From: Delphinapterus leucas
Lineage: Eukaryota; Chordata; Mammalia; Artiodactyla; Monodontidae
NCBI RefSeq assembly: GCF_002288925.2
Contig: NW_022098072.1
Coordinates: forward strand, 20,196,254 to 20,260,253
Reading direction: 5' to 3'
DNA: 64,000 nt
Numbering within the stretch: position 1 is the first letter of the stretch; each line of letters starts with the position of its first letter. The position numbers were made by a program, and so were the translations under genes. Shown in pieces: positions 1 through 12,049 of the stretch. Below the pieces are notes generated by a model. The model was given only the letters and a program-made list of their open reading frames with translations, was not told where the DNA came from and searched no databases.

Positions 1-477
1 TGAAGATGCTACAATAATCTACATGGAAAATCTAAGGTATTTTATAGGCAATCTTGTAAAATTCACGAAGTTTATAACATAAAAATCAATGGCATTGCTA
101 TAAATCAGCAATAAAAAATTAAAAACCTAATAGGAAAAACGGATACTATTCACTATAGTAAACATACTATAAGGTACCTGGGTCTAAATCTAACAAAAGA
201 TGTATACATTTTTTAAGAAGAAAACTATAGCATATTATGAAGGATATAAGGAAAGCTTGTTAAAAATGGAGACACATACTATGTTCTTGTTTGGGAAGAC
301 TCAATTTCAGGATATGTCAATTTCCAAAAATTTGACATCTAAATTTAATGTAATTCCAATAAAAATCCCACCTGGATTTTTACGCAACTTGAGAAATTGA
401 TTGAAATGCAAATGGAAGAGTAAATATCTAAAAATATCCCCAAAAATTCTGAAAAAAAGAACAAGGAGGTGGGCCTT

Positions 478-805
478 CTTTTTTTTTTTTAATTCATTTA
501 TTCTTTGGCTGCGTTGGGTCTTCGTTGCTGCGCGCGGGCTTTCTCTAGTTGCGGCGAGCGGGGGCTACTCTTTGTTGCAGTGTGTGGGTGTCTCATTGTG
601 GTGGCTTCTCCTTGTTTTGGATCATGGGCTCTAGGCGCGCGGGCTCAGTAGTTCTGGCTCACGGGCTCTAGAGCGCAGGCTCAGCAGCTGTGGCGCACGG
701 GCTTAGGTGCTCTGCAGCATGTGGGATCTTCCCAGACCAGGGCTTGAACCTGCATCCCCTGCACGGGCAGGTGGATTCTTAACCACTGTGCCACCAGGGA
801 AGCCT
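478..805 (-). mobile_element. CHR-type SINE, long form, antisense
   Basis: A T-run at about 479-490 is the antisense tail. The element then runs to a right edge that reads CCACCAGGGAAGCC, the reverse complement of the family's conserved 5' start. The tRNA-derived head is about 710-805 and the CA-rich body lies to its left. It interrupts the old L1. Target-site duplications were not obvious. Confidence 0.85.
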
Positions 806-1817
806 GGGACTTACTCTTTAAAATACTAGTAACTATAAAGTTTTAGCAATTAAAATAGTTTGGTACTGGTTCAAGAGTGTGCAAAGAGATCAGCTGAGTG
901 AAACAGAAACTCCAGAAATAGACTCGTGCCTTTAAAAGATATTTATCTATAACAGAAGTGATATTTAAATCAGGGGTGAAAGGATGGATGAGTTAATAAA
1001 TAAGATTGGAACAACTCACTTTCCATACAGAAAATTAAGATCCCTACTTCACACAAAACACAAAAGCAAATTTCAAATAGATTAAAGAAAGCTCCAAGTG
1101 TAAAAAACCAAAACTTTTAAACTGCTTGAAGAAAATATACGCAATATCTTTAGAATCTTGGGTCACAGAAGGTGTCCTAAACTAGAAACAAAAACAATAA
1201 ATCATAAAGGCAAGGAACTAAAATTTGGCTACATTAACATTTTTTTTTGTATGACAGAAGACATATAATCAAAGTGTAATAAAAAGCACAAGTAACTCAA
1301 TAAGAAGATGGCCATAGTGTATGAACAGAGAATGAAGAGACTAGGCAATCCAAATGGTTTATCAACATGTGAAAAGATGCTCAACCTTATCGGTTATTAG
1401 GAAAAAACAAGTAAAATAACAATGAGATTTCATGTATCATTACCAACTAAGGATTGGCATGCAAGTTGAGTAAAGGTAAATCTCTTAAACTATTGGCATA
1501 AGTATAAACAAGTATAATCACTTTAGGAGAACAATTTGGAAGTAGGCAATAATATTTAAATAACTTCTAGGTTTTTAGAAACTCTTGCTTATGTACTCAA
1601 AGAGACACATGCAAAGATACTCATTATCTTGTGACTCACTGTCACTTCATTAGTAACACCAAAAAAAAAAAAAAAAAAGGAAACAAATGTCCATTAATAG
1701 GAAAATGAATGAGTAGAATTTTCAGTAAAATGTGGTAATCCATAGATTGAATATTGAATAGTGGTTAAAAGGAACTAAATAGATCAATATGAATAGATGT
1801 CAAAAATATAATATTGA

Positions 1818-2035
1818 TGGGGCTTCCCTGGTGGCGCAGTGGTTAAGAGTCCGCCTGCTGGTGCAGGGGACATGGGTTCGTGCCCCAGTCCGGGAAGATC
1901 CCACATGCTGCGGAGTGGCTAGGCCCGTGAACCACGGCCGCTGAGCCTGCGCGTCCGGAGCCTGTGCTCCGCAGCAGGAGAGGCCACAACAGTGAGAGGC
2001 CCGCATACCGCAAAAAAATAAAAAATAAAAAAATA
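1818..2035 (+). mobile_element. CHR-type SINE, short form
   Basis: It starts with the conserved GGGGCTTCCCTGGTGGCGCAG-type head and ends in an A-rich tail. The flanking 10-mer ATAATATTGA occurs at 1808-1817 and 2036-2045, a perfect target-site duplication showing target-primed insertion into the old L1. Confidence 0.92.
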
Positions 2036-2194
2036 ATAATATTGAGATGAAAAAAAGCAAGATGCATAATAATTCACACATTATGAAACCATTTTTGTAA
2101 ACTGAAAACATATGTAACATTGTATATATTTATATATGTAAAATATTCATTGATAGATATTTATACAAAAATATATAATAATTAGATGGAAAGG

Positions 2195-2752
2195 TACACA
2201 CTAGCTAGCCCCTAAGATGGCCCCCAATGAATCCTGCCTCCTAGACTTCATGCTCTGTTATAATTTCCTCCCCTTGAGTTTGGCCTGGGCTTAGTGACTT
2301 GCTTGTAATGAAAAGAGTGATAGAAGGTCACTTCCAAGATGAGGTATAAAAAACTGTGACTTCTCCTTTGTTGGCTCTGGCTCTTCTAGCTTTGATGAAG
2401 CAAGTTTCATATTGTGAGCTGCTCTTGTAGCAAAGAACTGAGGACAGCCACTAGCCAAGAGGCAGGAAGGAACTGAAGCCCTCAGTACAACAGTCCTCAA
2501 GGAACTGAATCCTGCCAACAACCACTTAGTGAACTTGGAAGTGGATTCTGCCCCAGTTGAACCTGGAGATGACTGCAGCTCCAGGTGACACTTTGACTGA
2601 GGCCTTGTGAAAGATCCTGAGCCTGAGGATCCAGCTAAACCACACGGATTCATGACACACAGAAACTGTGAGATAATAAATGGTGTTGTTTTAAGTCACC
2701 AACTTTTGGGGTAATTTGTTATGCAGTAATAGATACTAATACTCACACCAAA
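2195..2752 (+). mobile_element. MaLR LTR, MLT1-like
   Basis: It has the typical layout of an MLT1-class solo LTR: an AAGATGGCCCCC-like start, a CTTGAGTTTGGCCTGGGC segment, and a 3' end with GATAATAAATG followed by a T-rich stretch and TAATAGATACTAATA. It sits inside the old L1, whose 3' untranslated region resumes after it. The exact subfamily was not resolved. Confidence 0.65.
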
Positions 2753-2969
2753 TTATGAGGGTTACAGCCTGGACTGGGGAGGAAGGAGTAGGAGGGAATG
2801 GGATTAGAGGAAAAACAAAGGAGAATTTTAAAAATTACTTTTATAAAAATGACTTTAAACAAACACTACAAAATGTTATTTGTTAAAATCTGGGTAGCAG
2901 ATACATGGGTGTTTGGTACATCATTGTGTTTTTCTGTATTTTCTTTATATCTCAAAAAAGAATAAATGA

Positions 2970-5900
2970 CCAATCCCAGACTATCAAAAAACCTAGGGCT
3001 GAGATGCTATCTTCCAGCTCTCTGGATATCAGAAATACACCTTTTGTTTTCAACTTCAGCTCCACAAAGTTGTTGGAGCCTTTCCTGGTGTATTTTTTAA
3101 GTTATTGCTTCATTTATTCTCTATAGCGCTGTTTGTAGGAGATAATGGAAAAGAGAGTGAGCTCATTTAAATTCTAAATTCGAAATCACCAGATTTCAGG
3201 AATGATGACTCTATAGACAGGAGGAATTAAAAATGGAAGGGGCATTGATTTATTTTTGAAAATTATTTCATGCTACACTGAAAATTCAAATTACCCAAGC
3301 ACATGCCAAAGAGGTATAATGAGACAAATGTAATTATCCTACAATTCAGACAAAACTCCTGTTCCGTGAGAAAGCAGCATTGGGCTACTTACATTTTTGG
3401 TCCTTTCTTCTTCTGACCTTAAGATAAACCAACTTTAAAAATGTTTATTTCACAAGGATATATTAAATTGGTATATGATAAAGTAGCAACTAAATTAATG
3501 GATGTGTCATTTTCATTACATTTGCTACCTACTCACTGCTCCTCATGCATTCTGGTGATTTTCTATAACTAATCATATATATTTAAATCATATGGGCCTA
3601 TAAAAAAGATATTATTTGTGATAATTTAATAATCATGCAACTTCAAATGTTAGGCTTTACTTTTAAGGATCATTTCCATGTTTTATTCCTTTTCTTTGGA
3701 TTAGCCAGCCATTTTATGAGGGCCATCTTGTGTTCCTCTTGTAGAAAATCCAGTATATCAGTGTTTCTTTCAATTCATAATGAATGGTACAATTAAGATT
3801 TAATTAGAAGCACACTAGTACAGGAATTGAAAGCTACTCTGAACCTGTAAATGAAACGTCACACTTTAAAATTTTTCACATGTTGCAACCCAGCCTCTCT
3901 AAAAAGCTGCCATATGTAAACTTAATTTGAGATGGAGCTTTTTAAAATAACATGATTGCTTGTTACACTGAACCTCTTTCTTGTCATGTGCTCACCAAAA
4001 AAGCTCATTTTATCTAAAGAAAGACTCACAGATGCTTCAAGGAAGAAAAGGGGAATTTTCACTACATTTGTTTTAAAAAGAACATCCTGTACAAGTATTT
4101 AAGGGTGAGGAGAAGACCTTACACTCATTAATGCATGTCCTACCTACTTCTCCTCCCTGCTTTTCATAGCTTTACAAAGAAGCACATTTGGGAAGTGATT
4201 TGTCCATCATATATGAATCAATTTTGAATAAATATGTAGCTTTATATTTATTTATTTTTTGTAGCTTTATATTTAAAACAATGCTTTAGAAAACTAATAT
4301 TTCCTGTTAGAATTTGTGTCTTCAATACTGCTTTAAATCCCATTAACTTCTTTTCAAACTTAGATGTATCATTTCTAAGACTGAAGTAGAGGGTACATTT
4401 AAAGATGATGTTGCAATTATGGGTTTTCTCATTTTAATTGGGATTAATTAATTTTCTGAAAGGTAGAATGGAATAGCCACTTAGTGTAGAGGTTTGAGTC
4501 TTGGTGAGGTGAGAGAGATGAGTTCAAGGCTGCTGAAAATACCCTACTGACATGTTTTGGCTATAGGAAGAGGAATGGCTTTGTTCCAAAGTGGATTTCA
4601 GGCAACTATATGTATAACTGCCTAGGGCTTAAAGGGCTACAAGTAGAGAATTAGTGTCTTAGAAATTTTTCCTATCCGTTTTATTGTTACATCTGGGTCC
4701 AGAGGACCTAATCACGGGATGAAGCAGAGAGATAACCAAGTGCTTATGATCATTATGGAGATGAGGACTTGCAGGAAATCCTAAACATCCAAGGTCTTGA
4801 TATTCACAGGATGATCTAGAATTCATGTTCTAAAGGGAGAGCATTTCTGAAAACAACTTATTACCCACAGGTCTCTGTCATTAAGGCATGGTAGTATCCT
4901 AATCAATATACCTTCTAATAATGGGGTAGATGATATTTTAATATCTTTTAAGAGGAAAGTAGAAGGATTTTCCAGAGATCATTATTTTAGAGAGCTGGCT
5001 AATTATCTCATGTTTATAGATCTCCAGGAAAGATGACTTTAGTAATCTTGAGCTTTAAATTTCTCTTTCTACAGTCTTTATATTATAAACAGAATAATAG
5101 CAGCCATATATACATTTATTAAAATCACATTTCTCCCAGGACGGAATTCATTTACCCAGAATTTATTTAACCAATCACTGTATATGTATATATCAATATC
5201 GATATCTGTATCTATGTATTAAACCAGAGCTTAAGATCAGCATGGAAAAACAGACTTGCTGCCCTGACTTGATATAATTCCATTCTAAAACGGAGAAACT
5301 TGATGTTTTAGGTAGCTTTGTGTCAGGTAAGTATATGATTTCCTTTCGATTTTATGAAATAGTGCAAATAGCTTATGGATCTTCAATTCTTCCCTTATGG
5401 ACTCCTAGATGTCTAGGGATCTCAGGCTGGAACCCAGTGGTTTACAGGACAAAAACAACTGAGTCACTGCTTGTCCATTATGGTCATTTCAGGCACTATG
5501 ATAACTGAGTTGAATCTCTGCAAAGCTGACCTGGATAATTAACATACATTTGAATTTGAAGATGGCTCAAAATCCAGGAATAAATTTGCTACAGTCAATT
5601 AAATCTCTTTGTGTAAGAATCGTTCAAATAATGAGCTATATTTTTAAAAAACATACTTATGGTATATATTGAAGTGACCCCCAAAAGCCCAATTGCCTCA
5701 AAATTCCTCCTTTTACCCAACATACCTTAATACCATCCACTTCCTTTTCCACAGCATGGACTCCAGTAGGCTACTGTTTAAGATCAATTTTCCATGAGGA
5801 GGGCCTTACAGTAGATACCTATTAAGTGTGCCATCCAGCCTCCCTTCTCTGCAAACTTCTCCCTTTCCCTTTCATCTTCATGGTCACAGGATAGCCTCCA

Positions 5901-7263
5901 AGCAGCCATGGGTATAAATTATGAACCCTAATTTTTGTCCTGGCTACAGTTTGGGCTGAACAGAGATTCATCCTTGGAAAACTTCAAATTGGGAGTAAAA
6001 GATCTGGTCTTTGCCTAGGTTTAAATCTTTAATGCATGAAATATAAAAAATGGAGTTTGTTCAGCCATACTTTCTACCATGAAGACTGGGTAAAGAGATA
6101 CATAAAGTGGGCAAAGACAGAGAGAGTGTCTGGTGCATAGTTTCAGTCCCATCCTGAGACATGGCCTTGGTTTGATCCTTATGTATTTTCCACTTTTTGC
6201 TTAAGTTAACTTGAGTTGGGTTTTGTTTCTTGAAATCAAAAGAGACCCAACAGACAGACTGTCTTGATGGAAGCCTGTTGTCAAGTCCCACAGTCACATT
6301 ATTGCCTCTATCAGATCAGCCAGTAGTTATTCTCAAATGCACAGAGAATCTCTGTCTCTGAAGATCTAGGAATACAAGCCAGGTACCCAGGAGAGTCAAA
6401 ATGATATCTTAGTTCACATCTGACAAGTCCAAGATTGACTGATTGATTTGCTGTAAAACCAAGTAATTATTTTAAATAGTTGCCATACCCTTTGAAATGT
6501 TAGCAGACTAACAAAGGGAACACAGATAGGCAACTATCTCCTCCATGGTACTCAGAAAAGCAGAACGGTTGTTTTTGTGTGGGTAATTTATTTCTCTAAT
6601 TTTGGAAAGAAAAAAAAAATGACCCAGTCCATAGTTTTATTATTCAAATACAGAAAGCATAGTTTTCCATTCTTCATACAAAGCTGAGGTGGATGCAGCT
6701 GGAAATAACTGAATAATTAAAATATCAGTCAGAACAGGGGAGATTAAGTGACTTTACTTGAATAGAGCAATTGGGCAGAATTAGAATTGGAAGGAAAATA
6801 AAATAGTTTACAAAAGAGGGAAAGCAAACAATTTAACATTGGCTGGATCTTCAAGTAAGGGATGACAACAAGTGGTACTTGCTCCAAATGTTGTCATAGG
6901 TAAACTGAAGAACATCCATTTCTCTGAGACATGGACATTCATACATTTTACCCTGTTTGTAACATTTGCTTCCTCCTGCTTCTGTTGCCATGTACACAGT
7001 GAATATGACTTAACTTTCAAAGAATACTTAAATTATGATATTTAAAAAGGCATACTGTATAGAAATAGCACCTTATTTATTTCTCTAGCTATCTATGTAT
7101 CCCAGGAAATCTAATAATGGATAACAAACAATAAATAATAAAACATACTTTGAAACTGCCAAGAGATACATAAAATCTACAGTATATGGTTATTAATAAG
7201 AATTGAATAATTAACAAGATTTTTAAAATAGTGCAATCACCTTTCTATTTATAATTAGGTATC
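2970..7263. other. Gene-free AT-rich stretch
   Basis: No exon, RNA gene or clear transposon was recognised. The composition is AT-rich and open frames are short and random. One small tandem-like duplication lies at 4236-4275, and AT-rich simple sequence (TATATGTATATATCAATATC) at about 5179-5210. Weathered old repeats may be present but could not be named by eye. Confidence 0.6.
4236..4275. repeat. Short local duplication
   Basis: The 15-mer GTAGCTTTATATTTA occurs at 4236-4250 and again at 4261-4275, separated by 10 T/A-rich bases. It is probably replication slippage in AT-rich DNA. Confidence 0.8.
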
Positions 7264-7815
7264 TGTATTAGTCAGGGTTCTCCAGAGAAATGGAACCAAC
7301 AGGAGATATAATATAGATATAGATATATAGATATACATGGGGAGGAGGGAGGGATATTTATTATGAGAAATTGCCTCACATGATTATGGAGGCTGAGAAG
7401 TCCTAAGATCTGTAGTGGGTATAGTTACTGATGTATAGTTACAGTCTGTGTCTGAAGGCCTGAGAACCAGGAGAGCCGATGGTGTAACTTCCAATCTGAA
7501 AGCTGGCAGGCTCAAGACCCAAGAAGAGCTAATGTTGCAGTTAAAGTCCAAAGGCAGGGAAAAAAGTCAACGTCCTAGCTCAAAGCAGTGAGGCAGGAGG
7601 AGTTTCCTCATACTCAACCCTTTTGTTCTCTTTAGGTCTCTGCTTGATTGGATAAGGCTACCCACATTAGGGAGAGCAATCTGCTTTACTCACTGTGCTC
7701 ATTCAAATGTTGGCTTACCCAAAAACACCATCACAGACACAACCTGAATAATGTTTGACTAAATGCTGGACACCCCATGGCCCAGTCAAGTTGACACATA
7801 AAATTAACCATCACA
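7264..7815 (-). mobile_element. ERVL LTR, MLT2-like, antisense
   Basis: The left edge TGTATTAGTCAGGGTTCTCC and right edge ATAAAATTAACCATCACA are the reverse-complement ends of MLT2-class ERVL LTRs (TG...CA termini). The body includes the GAGGCTGAGAAGTCC and CAAGTTGACACATAAAATTA blocks typical of the family. An ATAGAT-rich microsatellite-like patch lies at about 7306-7337. Because an ERVL internal region follows on the right, this is the 3' LTR of an antisense insertion. Confidence 0.85.
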
Positions 7816-8890
7816 AATCCACCCCTTGTAAACTTGGCACCCATGTGCATCTCCTTAAAACAAGCTTAATCTCTAAATAAAGACAATAACAAGGTCATAA
7901 TTCTACCCACCATGATACAACTATCCTGCATATGGCCAGAAACAAACTAACCACTTCCACAGAAGAGGAGGTAATGTCCTGGAATGGTGTTTACTCTTTT
8001 CCTTGATATCCCATAACTTAAATTCTACGATGTAAAATTAACGATACTTAAATACTATGACATAAAGCCAATATATCTTATTTTATATGATAAAGGAATA
8101 AGAGAGGGAAGAAAGCAAAGATATTTGAGATACACACACACACACTCATAACAAAATAAGGAAGAGTACTCATGACAATTACGTCCTCATTTCTATAACT
8201 AGTTATGCGGTCACAACTGGTATTTATAACTACCCTCTTCCACTACTAATTTTGAATTCCTTTTGTCTTCAGCGCTTCAGCTGATCATGGTTCTTTACCT
8301 GGTGGAGTGACCCAAATCTTCATTCCTGAAGGGTTTGGGACATCAGTAGTCCTGCCTGGATTGGGCTGTTGTATTTTTCCATTGGCCTTAATCACAGGGC
8401 ATGGTGATACTAAGGGATCTCCTATATTCCAGACATACTCTTCCTTACCTCCATCGTGAGTAGTCCAAGTCCCCCTTGGTAGTCAGGATCAGTCACCCCA
8501 GCCAACACAGAAATTTCCTTCTTTGCTTACTGATTAAAATGCATGAGGAGCCCAGTGTGGTCAGGCAGCAGTTTTAACTTCCAGTTCAATGGAATCATTG
8601 TGTCTCCTGGTGGAAGCATTCCACCTTTTGGAACTAAGACCTCTAAGCTAGCAAAACATAAGGTCACATGGACAGGAAGCAAAAATTTTGCTACTAAGTC
8701 ACTAGGGGTGATAGTGAGTGGTGACACTCCCATTTCTACCCCTTGAGTCCTGGACCTGTGAATCCTAGCAATGGGAGAAACAGCATCATGTATTAGGTAT
8801 CTAATTAACAACCAGATTTTCCTGTTATATTAGGACATGGATTCGGCGATCAGAATTTGGTCACTGATAATGTACAAATACTGAACACAC
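7816..8890 (-). pseudogene. Decayed ERVL internal region with dUTPase-like domain
   Basis: Directly after the antisense LTR, the minus strand reads through what resembles the 3' part of an ERVL element, where a dUTPase domain follows pol. The clearest piece is an open stretch of about 94 codons at 8527-8811 (minus). It carries a VPKGG...PPGDT...PLNWKL pattern and is followed to the left, in other frames, by further dUTPase-like sequence down to about 8220. Frameshifts and stops break the domain, and gag, most of pol and the second LTR are absent, so the insertion is truncated and cannot be active. Identification is by resemblance to the ERVL dUTPase family. Confidence 0.65.
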
Positions 8891-9540
8891 ATATTAATGT
8901 GTATCTCTATTCATTTCTTTATTGAGCAGATATTTATTTAAAATATAGATACAAACATGAAGTCCTAATAAGATTCATCTGTTAGAAATATACATTTACA
9001 ATCAGATAGTCTGTCAGATAAATGTAATTAAACTTCACTGTTTTAAAAATATCTTCTAACGCAGAGGCTATAAAATACTCTATTTAGGAGTAGGAGATTT
9101 GGAAATGAGATTGGCCACCAGAGTGAGTACATGAGACTCTCTGCGAAGTGTCATGAATGAACAACATGATTTATGTGTTCCACGTGTTCAGGTCATTTTA
9201 GTCACGCATGCAAAGTTTACGGACATTAGGAGTTAACTTATTGCATTTTTGCATATTAAAGAATTAGGAAAATAGAAGTATAAGTTTCCACTGATATATT
9301 AATGGAAAAAGCATTTAAAGCAGATGTGAATTTGCATTACATAAGTTCAGTGTAGCAAATGTACTGAGTACCTATTAAGGCCAGGTACTTCTGAGTATAC
9401 AAATATAAATAGGACACAGTTCACATTCTCCATGAGGTTATCATCTCATGGGAGTGGGGGGTGGTGAATAAGGGACACATTCTAATTACTTTAACGAAGA
9501 GTGAGGTAAAAGAGGGGAAACTGCCATTTAAGATAGCAAG
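8891..9540. other. Gene-free stretch with a possible L2-type remnant
   Basis: No coding signal was found. At about 9362-9460 the text resembles the worn 'gagtacctatt...ccaggtactt...gtat' theme of L2 and related old repeats. The remainder is AT-rich and unassigned. Confidence 0.4.
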
Positions 9541-10154
9541 TTGAATGCATGATTAGATCTGCTTCTTCCTGAAATCTCACCAAAATGACAGTAAAAGGAT
9601 TTTTTTTTAAAGACACACAAGGACATAGACAACAGGAGGGAAGAAAACAAAATAAGAATATTGGAAGCTGGAAAGCAGATGGACTAATGATAACTGACTT
9701 AGCAGAACCAGGAAAATTAAATCCTAAGCCTGCAGTGGGAGGGAAAAAAAAAGCAAGTGAATTACATTATAGAACTCTCAAATAACCCAGGAAGTGGGGG
9801 ACCTCAGGTATCTCTGAAAATGTAGGTGGAGGAGCTAAAAAGAAGATGATGTTTGAAAGTTTGTTTACAATACCCTCCCTACAACTCTGTCTCACTCTGA
9901 TTCCATCAGAATACCCCTGAAGTTCTGATCTCTGGAGAAAGTGAAACAGAGGGAGTCTGGACCAAGAGGCACAAGCATATTTGAGGGCAGGAGTGTTTTA
10001 CTAAAAATAGGGTAATTAAATAAAGGTTTACTAACAGAGTGCAAAGACTGAGTCTTTTTCCATTGCTAGGATCTCAGAATGCTGGCAGCCAGATAGCATA
10101 TTGGCAAGTCTTCTCTGAAGAGCGTGATCTGCACAAGAGAAAAGATCTAAAATA

Positions 10155-10341
10155 TTTATGTTTTCAGTTCTTTGTTTTGGGTGACCATTCTGCGCATTGT
10201 AAGATGTTTAGTAGTCCTGGTCTCTACACACTAGATACCAGCAACACTCCTCCCCCTGTTGTAACAACCAAAAATGTCTCTAAACACTGCCAATGTCCCC
10301 AGTGGAGGAGGATAAATTGTCCCCAGTTGATAACCACTGGC
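10155..10341 (-). mobile_element. MER20-like hAT element
   Basis: It contains CATTGTAAGATGTTTAGTAG, then CCTGGTCTCTACACACTAGA, then the AACCAAAAATGTCTC block and a GATAACCACTGG end. This order matches the antisense MER20 consensus. MER20 copies have been reported as regulatory elements in placental mammals, but nothing here shows activity for this copy. Confidence 0.75.
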
Positions 10342-10724
10342 CTATAGTGATCCCTACAGTCAAAAAGCCCTTTCCATGAGCTTCCATTCAGCTTTGTAGT
10401 GCCTCTCTCTTAAATATAAGCAGAAAGAGCCAAAGTTCACCAGAAATCCAAGGAAAAATGAAGAAAAAAGCAGCTTGGAGGAACCAGGCTATGAGGAAGA
10501 AGAAAACGTTAAAGAGAGCATATAGCATCTACAAAAAAAGAACTACTGGAAATTAAAAATGTAGCAGCAGAAATGAAAACTTAGAAGAAGCACTGGAAAA
10601 CAAAGGTAATGAAATATCCAGAAAGTAGGGTAAAAAGACACAGAAATGGAAAAATAGGAGAGGACATAGAAGATGAGAAAATTAAAGTAACAGCCTAGGG
10701 GGACTATATTAGGAAGCAGCTTAA

Positions 10725-11060
10725 GTTGTTATAACAAAGAGACTCCAATATATAGTGGCTTAAATAGCAAAGAAGTTTATTTCTCTGTAGCCTAGGGTAG
10801 GTAAATGGCTCTGCTTTATGACCAGCTGGCTCTGTCATGCCAAACATGTTACATCCATATCCATCCCTGTAGCCAGGGCTGCTGTTTCAGTTGTTAACAT
10901 TCCCTAACTAGCAGGAAGGAGGTCAAGAGAAGTCAAAACTTAAAGATATGACTCATAAGGTACATGTATCACTTCTGTTCACATCTAGCTGCAAGGGAGG
11001 CTGGGGGATGTAGTCCTGCCTATGCCGTCAAAACTCCGGAGAGAGTTATTAAAAGGAAGG
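10725..11060 (-). mobile_element. MaLR LTR-like block, antisense
   Basis: The block resembles an antisense MLT1-class LTR: GTTATAACAAAGAGACTCC, then AGTGGCTTAAATAGCAAAGA, then TTTATTTCTCTGTAGCC. It is embedded in the old L1. A similar but less clear block lies at about 11190-11590 (TTTATTTCTCATTCAAGTTG...). Confidence 0.5.
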
Positions 11061-11706
11061 AGAGGATGGATATTGAAGGAAGTTGAGCAATTTCCTCAAT
11101 AAAGTCTAACATCCAAATAAAAGGAGATCCAAAGAGAGAGAACCAGAGAAAATAGTGGGGAGAAAATCAGCAAATACATATATATTAAGATGACTAGGTT
11201 TTCCTGGGGTAAAAAGCAATCCCTAAATCTTAGTAGCTTATAAAAACAAAGGTTTATTTCTCATTCAAGTTGCACGTCCATCACAAGTCAGTCAGCTGGG
11301 AGTTCTGTTCTATGCTTTCTCACTTAGGCCGACAGAATTTCCATCATTTAGAAAAATGTTAGTCATTGTGATGGCGGGTGGGTGGGACCCCTGGTGAATC
11401 ATACACTCATCTCTAAAGCTTCCACCTGTCATTCTTGCTCACATTTTACTGGCCAAATTAAGTCAAATGGCTAACCTAACTTCAAGTCAGGACAAACTTC
11501 AAGGGCACAGCAAAATGCAATCCTATCATGTGCACAGGAGAAACACTGGAAATATTTAGTGAAAAATATTAATGACTACCACAGCTCACCTAAATAACTG
11601 GTTCACTCTCCTCCCTGCAGGCAATATACACACTCATTCCCCCTCCATGGGAAACAGCTCCAAAGTCCCATGTTGTCATTGTATAAAGCTCAAAGTCTAG
11701 ACTCTT

Positions 11707-11922
11707 GGGCTTCCCTGGTGGCGCAGTGGTTGAGAGTCTGCCTGCCGATGCAGGGGACGTGGGTTCGTGCCCCAGTCCAGGAAGATCCCACATGCCGCGG
11801 AGCGGCTAGACCCGTGAGCCATGGCCGCTGAGCCTGCGCGTCCGGAGCCTGTGCTCCACAACGGGAGAGGCCACAACAGTGAGAGGCCCGTGTACCGCAA
11901 AAACAAAAACAAAAACAAAAAA
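11707..11922 (+). mobile_element. CHR-type SINE, short form
   Basis: It has the GGGCTTCCCTGGTGGCGCAG head, the CATGCCGCGGAGCGGCTAGA mid block and a (CAAAAA)n tail at about 11898-11922. It retains many CpGs, consistent with a fairly young copy. No convincing target-site duplication was seen. Confidence 0.9.
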
Positions 11923-12049
11923 CTATGATGAAAGTTATGTCATTCTTCTCAGAAAGATATACATACATACAAAATTCTATAAAAAAGTTTCGTAGGATTC
12001 ACAAATGCCCTGAACTCACTGATAGCTGACAAGTTAAGAAACTATCTTT

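Larger units (their letters stand above)
1..2969 (+). mobile_element. Old LINE-1 3' half, fragmented
   Basis: The sequence reads like the end of LINE-1 ORF2 and its 3' untranslated region on the + strand, with frames broken by many stops. L1-like stretches run about 1-477, 806-1807, 2046-2190 and 2755-2969. They are split by two CHR SINEs and an MLT1-type LTR, so this copy predates all three. It ends near an AATAAA at about 2961. The only open stretches are short (for example 200-400). No function is expected. The family (L1M-like) is judged from degeneracy and general resemblance. Confidence 0.65.
9541..11190 (+). mobile_element. Old LINE-1 5' region and ORF1 remnant
   Basis: Purine-rich + strand sequence resembles the 5' untranslated region and ORF1 start of an old L1: 9541-10030, then 10500-10700 with coiled-coil-like AAAATT/GAAGAA coding, and 11090-11190. 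It is interrupted by a MER20-like element (about 10155-10341) and an MLT1-like block (about 10725-11060). All frames are broken. Confidence 0.5.

Noticed and set aside
1818..2035. CHR SINE heads as functional tRNA genes
   Set aside because: Box A/B-like tRNA-derived heads occur in every copy, but the sequences are followed by SINE bodies and do not fold as intact tRNAs.
2291..2653. 120-codon minus-strand open frame
   Set aside because: It lies inside the MLT1-like LTR; chance frame.
11690..11968. Peptide-like open frames recurring at 1800-2120, 11590-11968, 24109-24397, 32541-32878, 57652-57934, 60710-61043 and 63389-63967
   Set aside because: They are near-identical translations of CHR SINEs in different frames, not a protein family.
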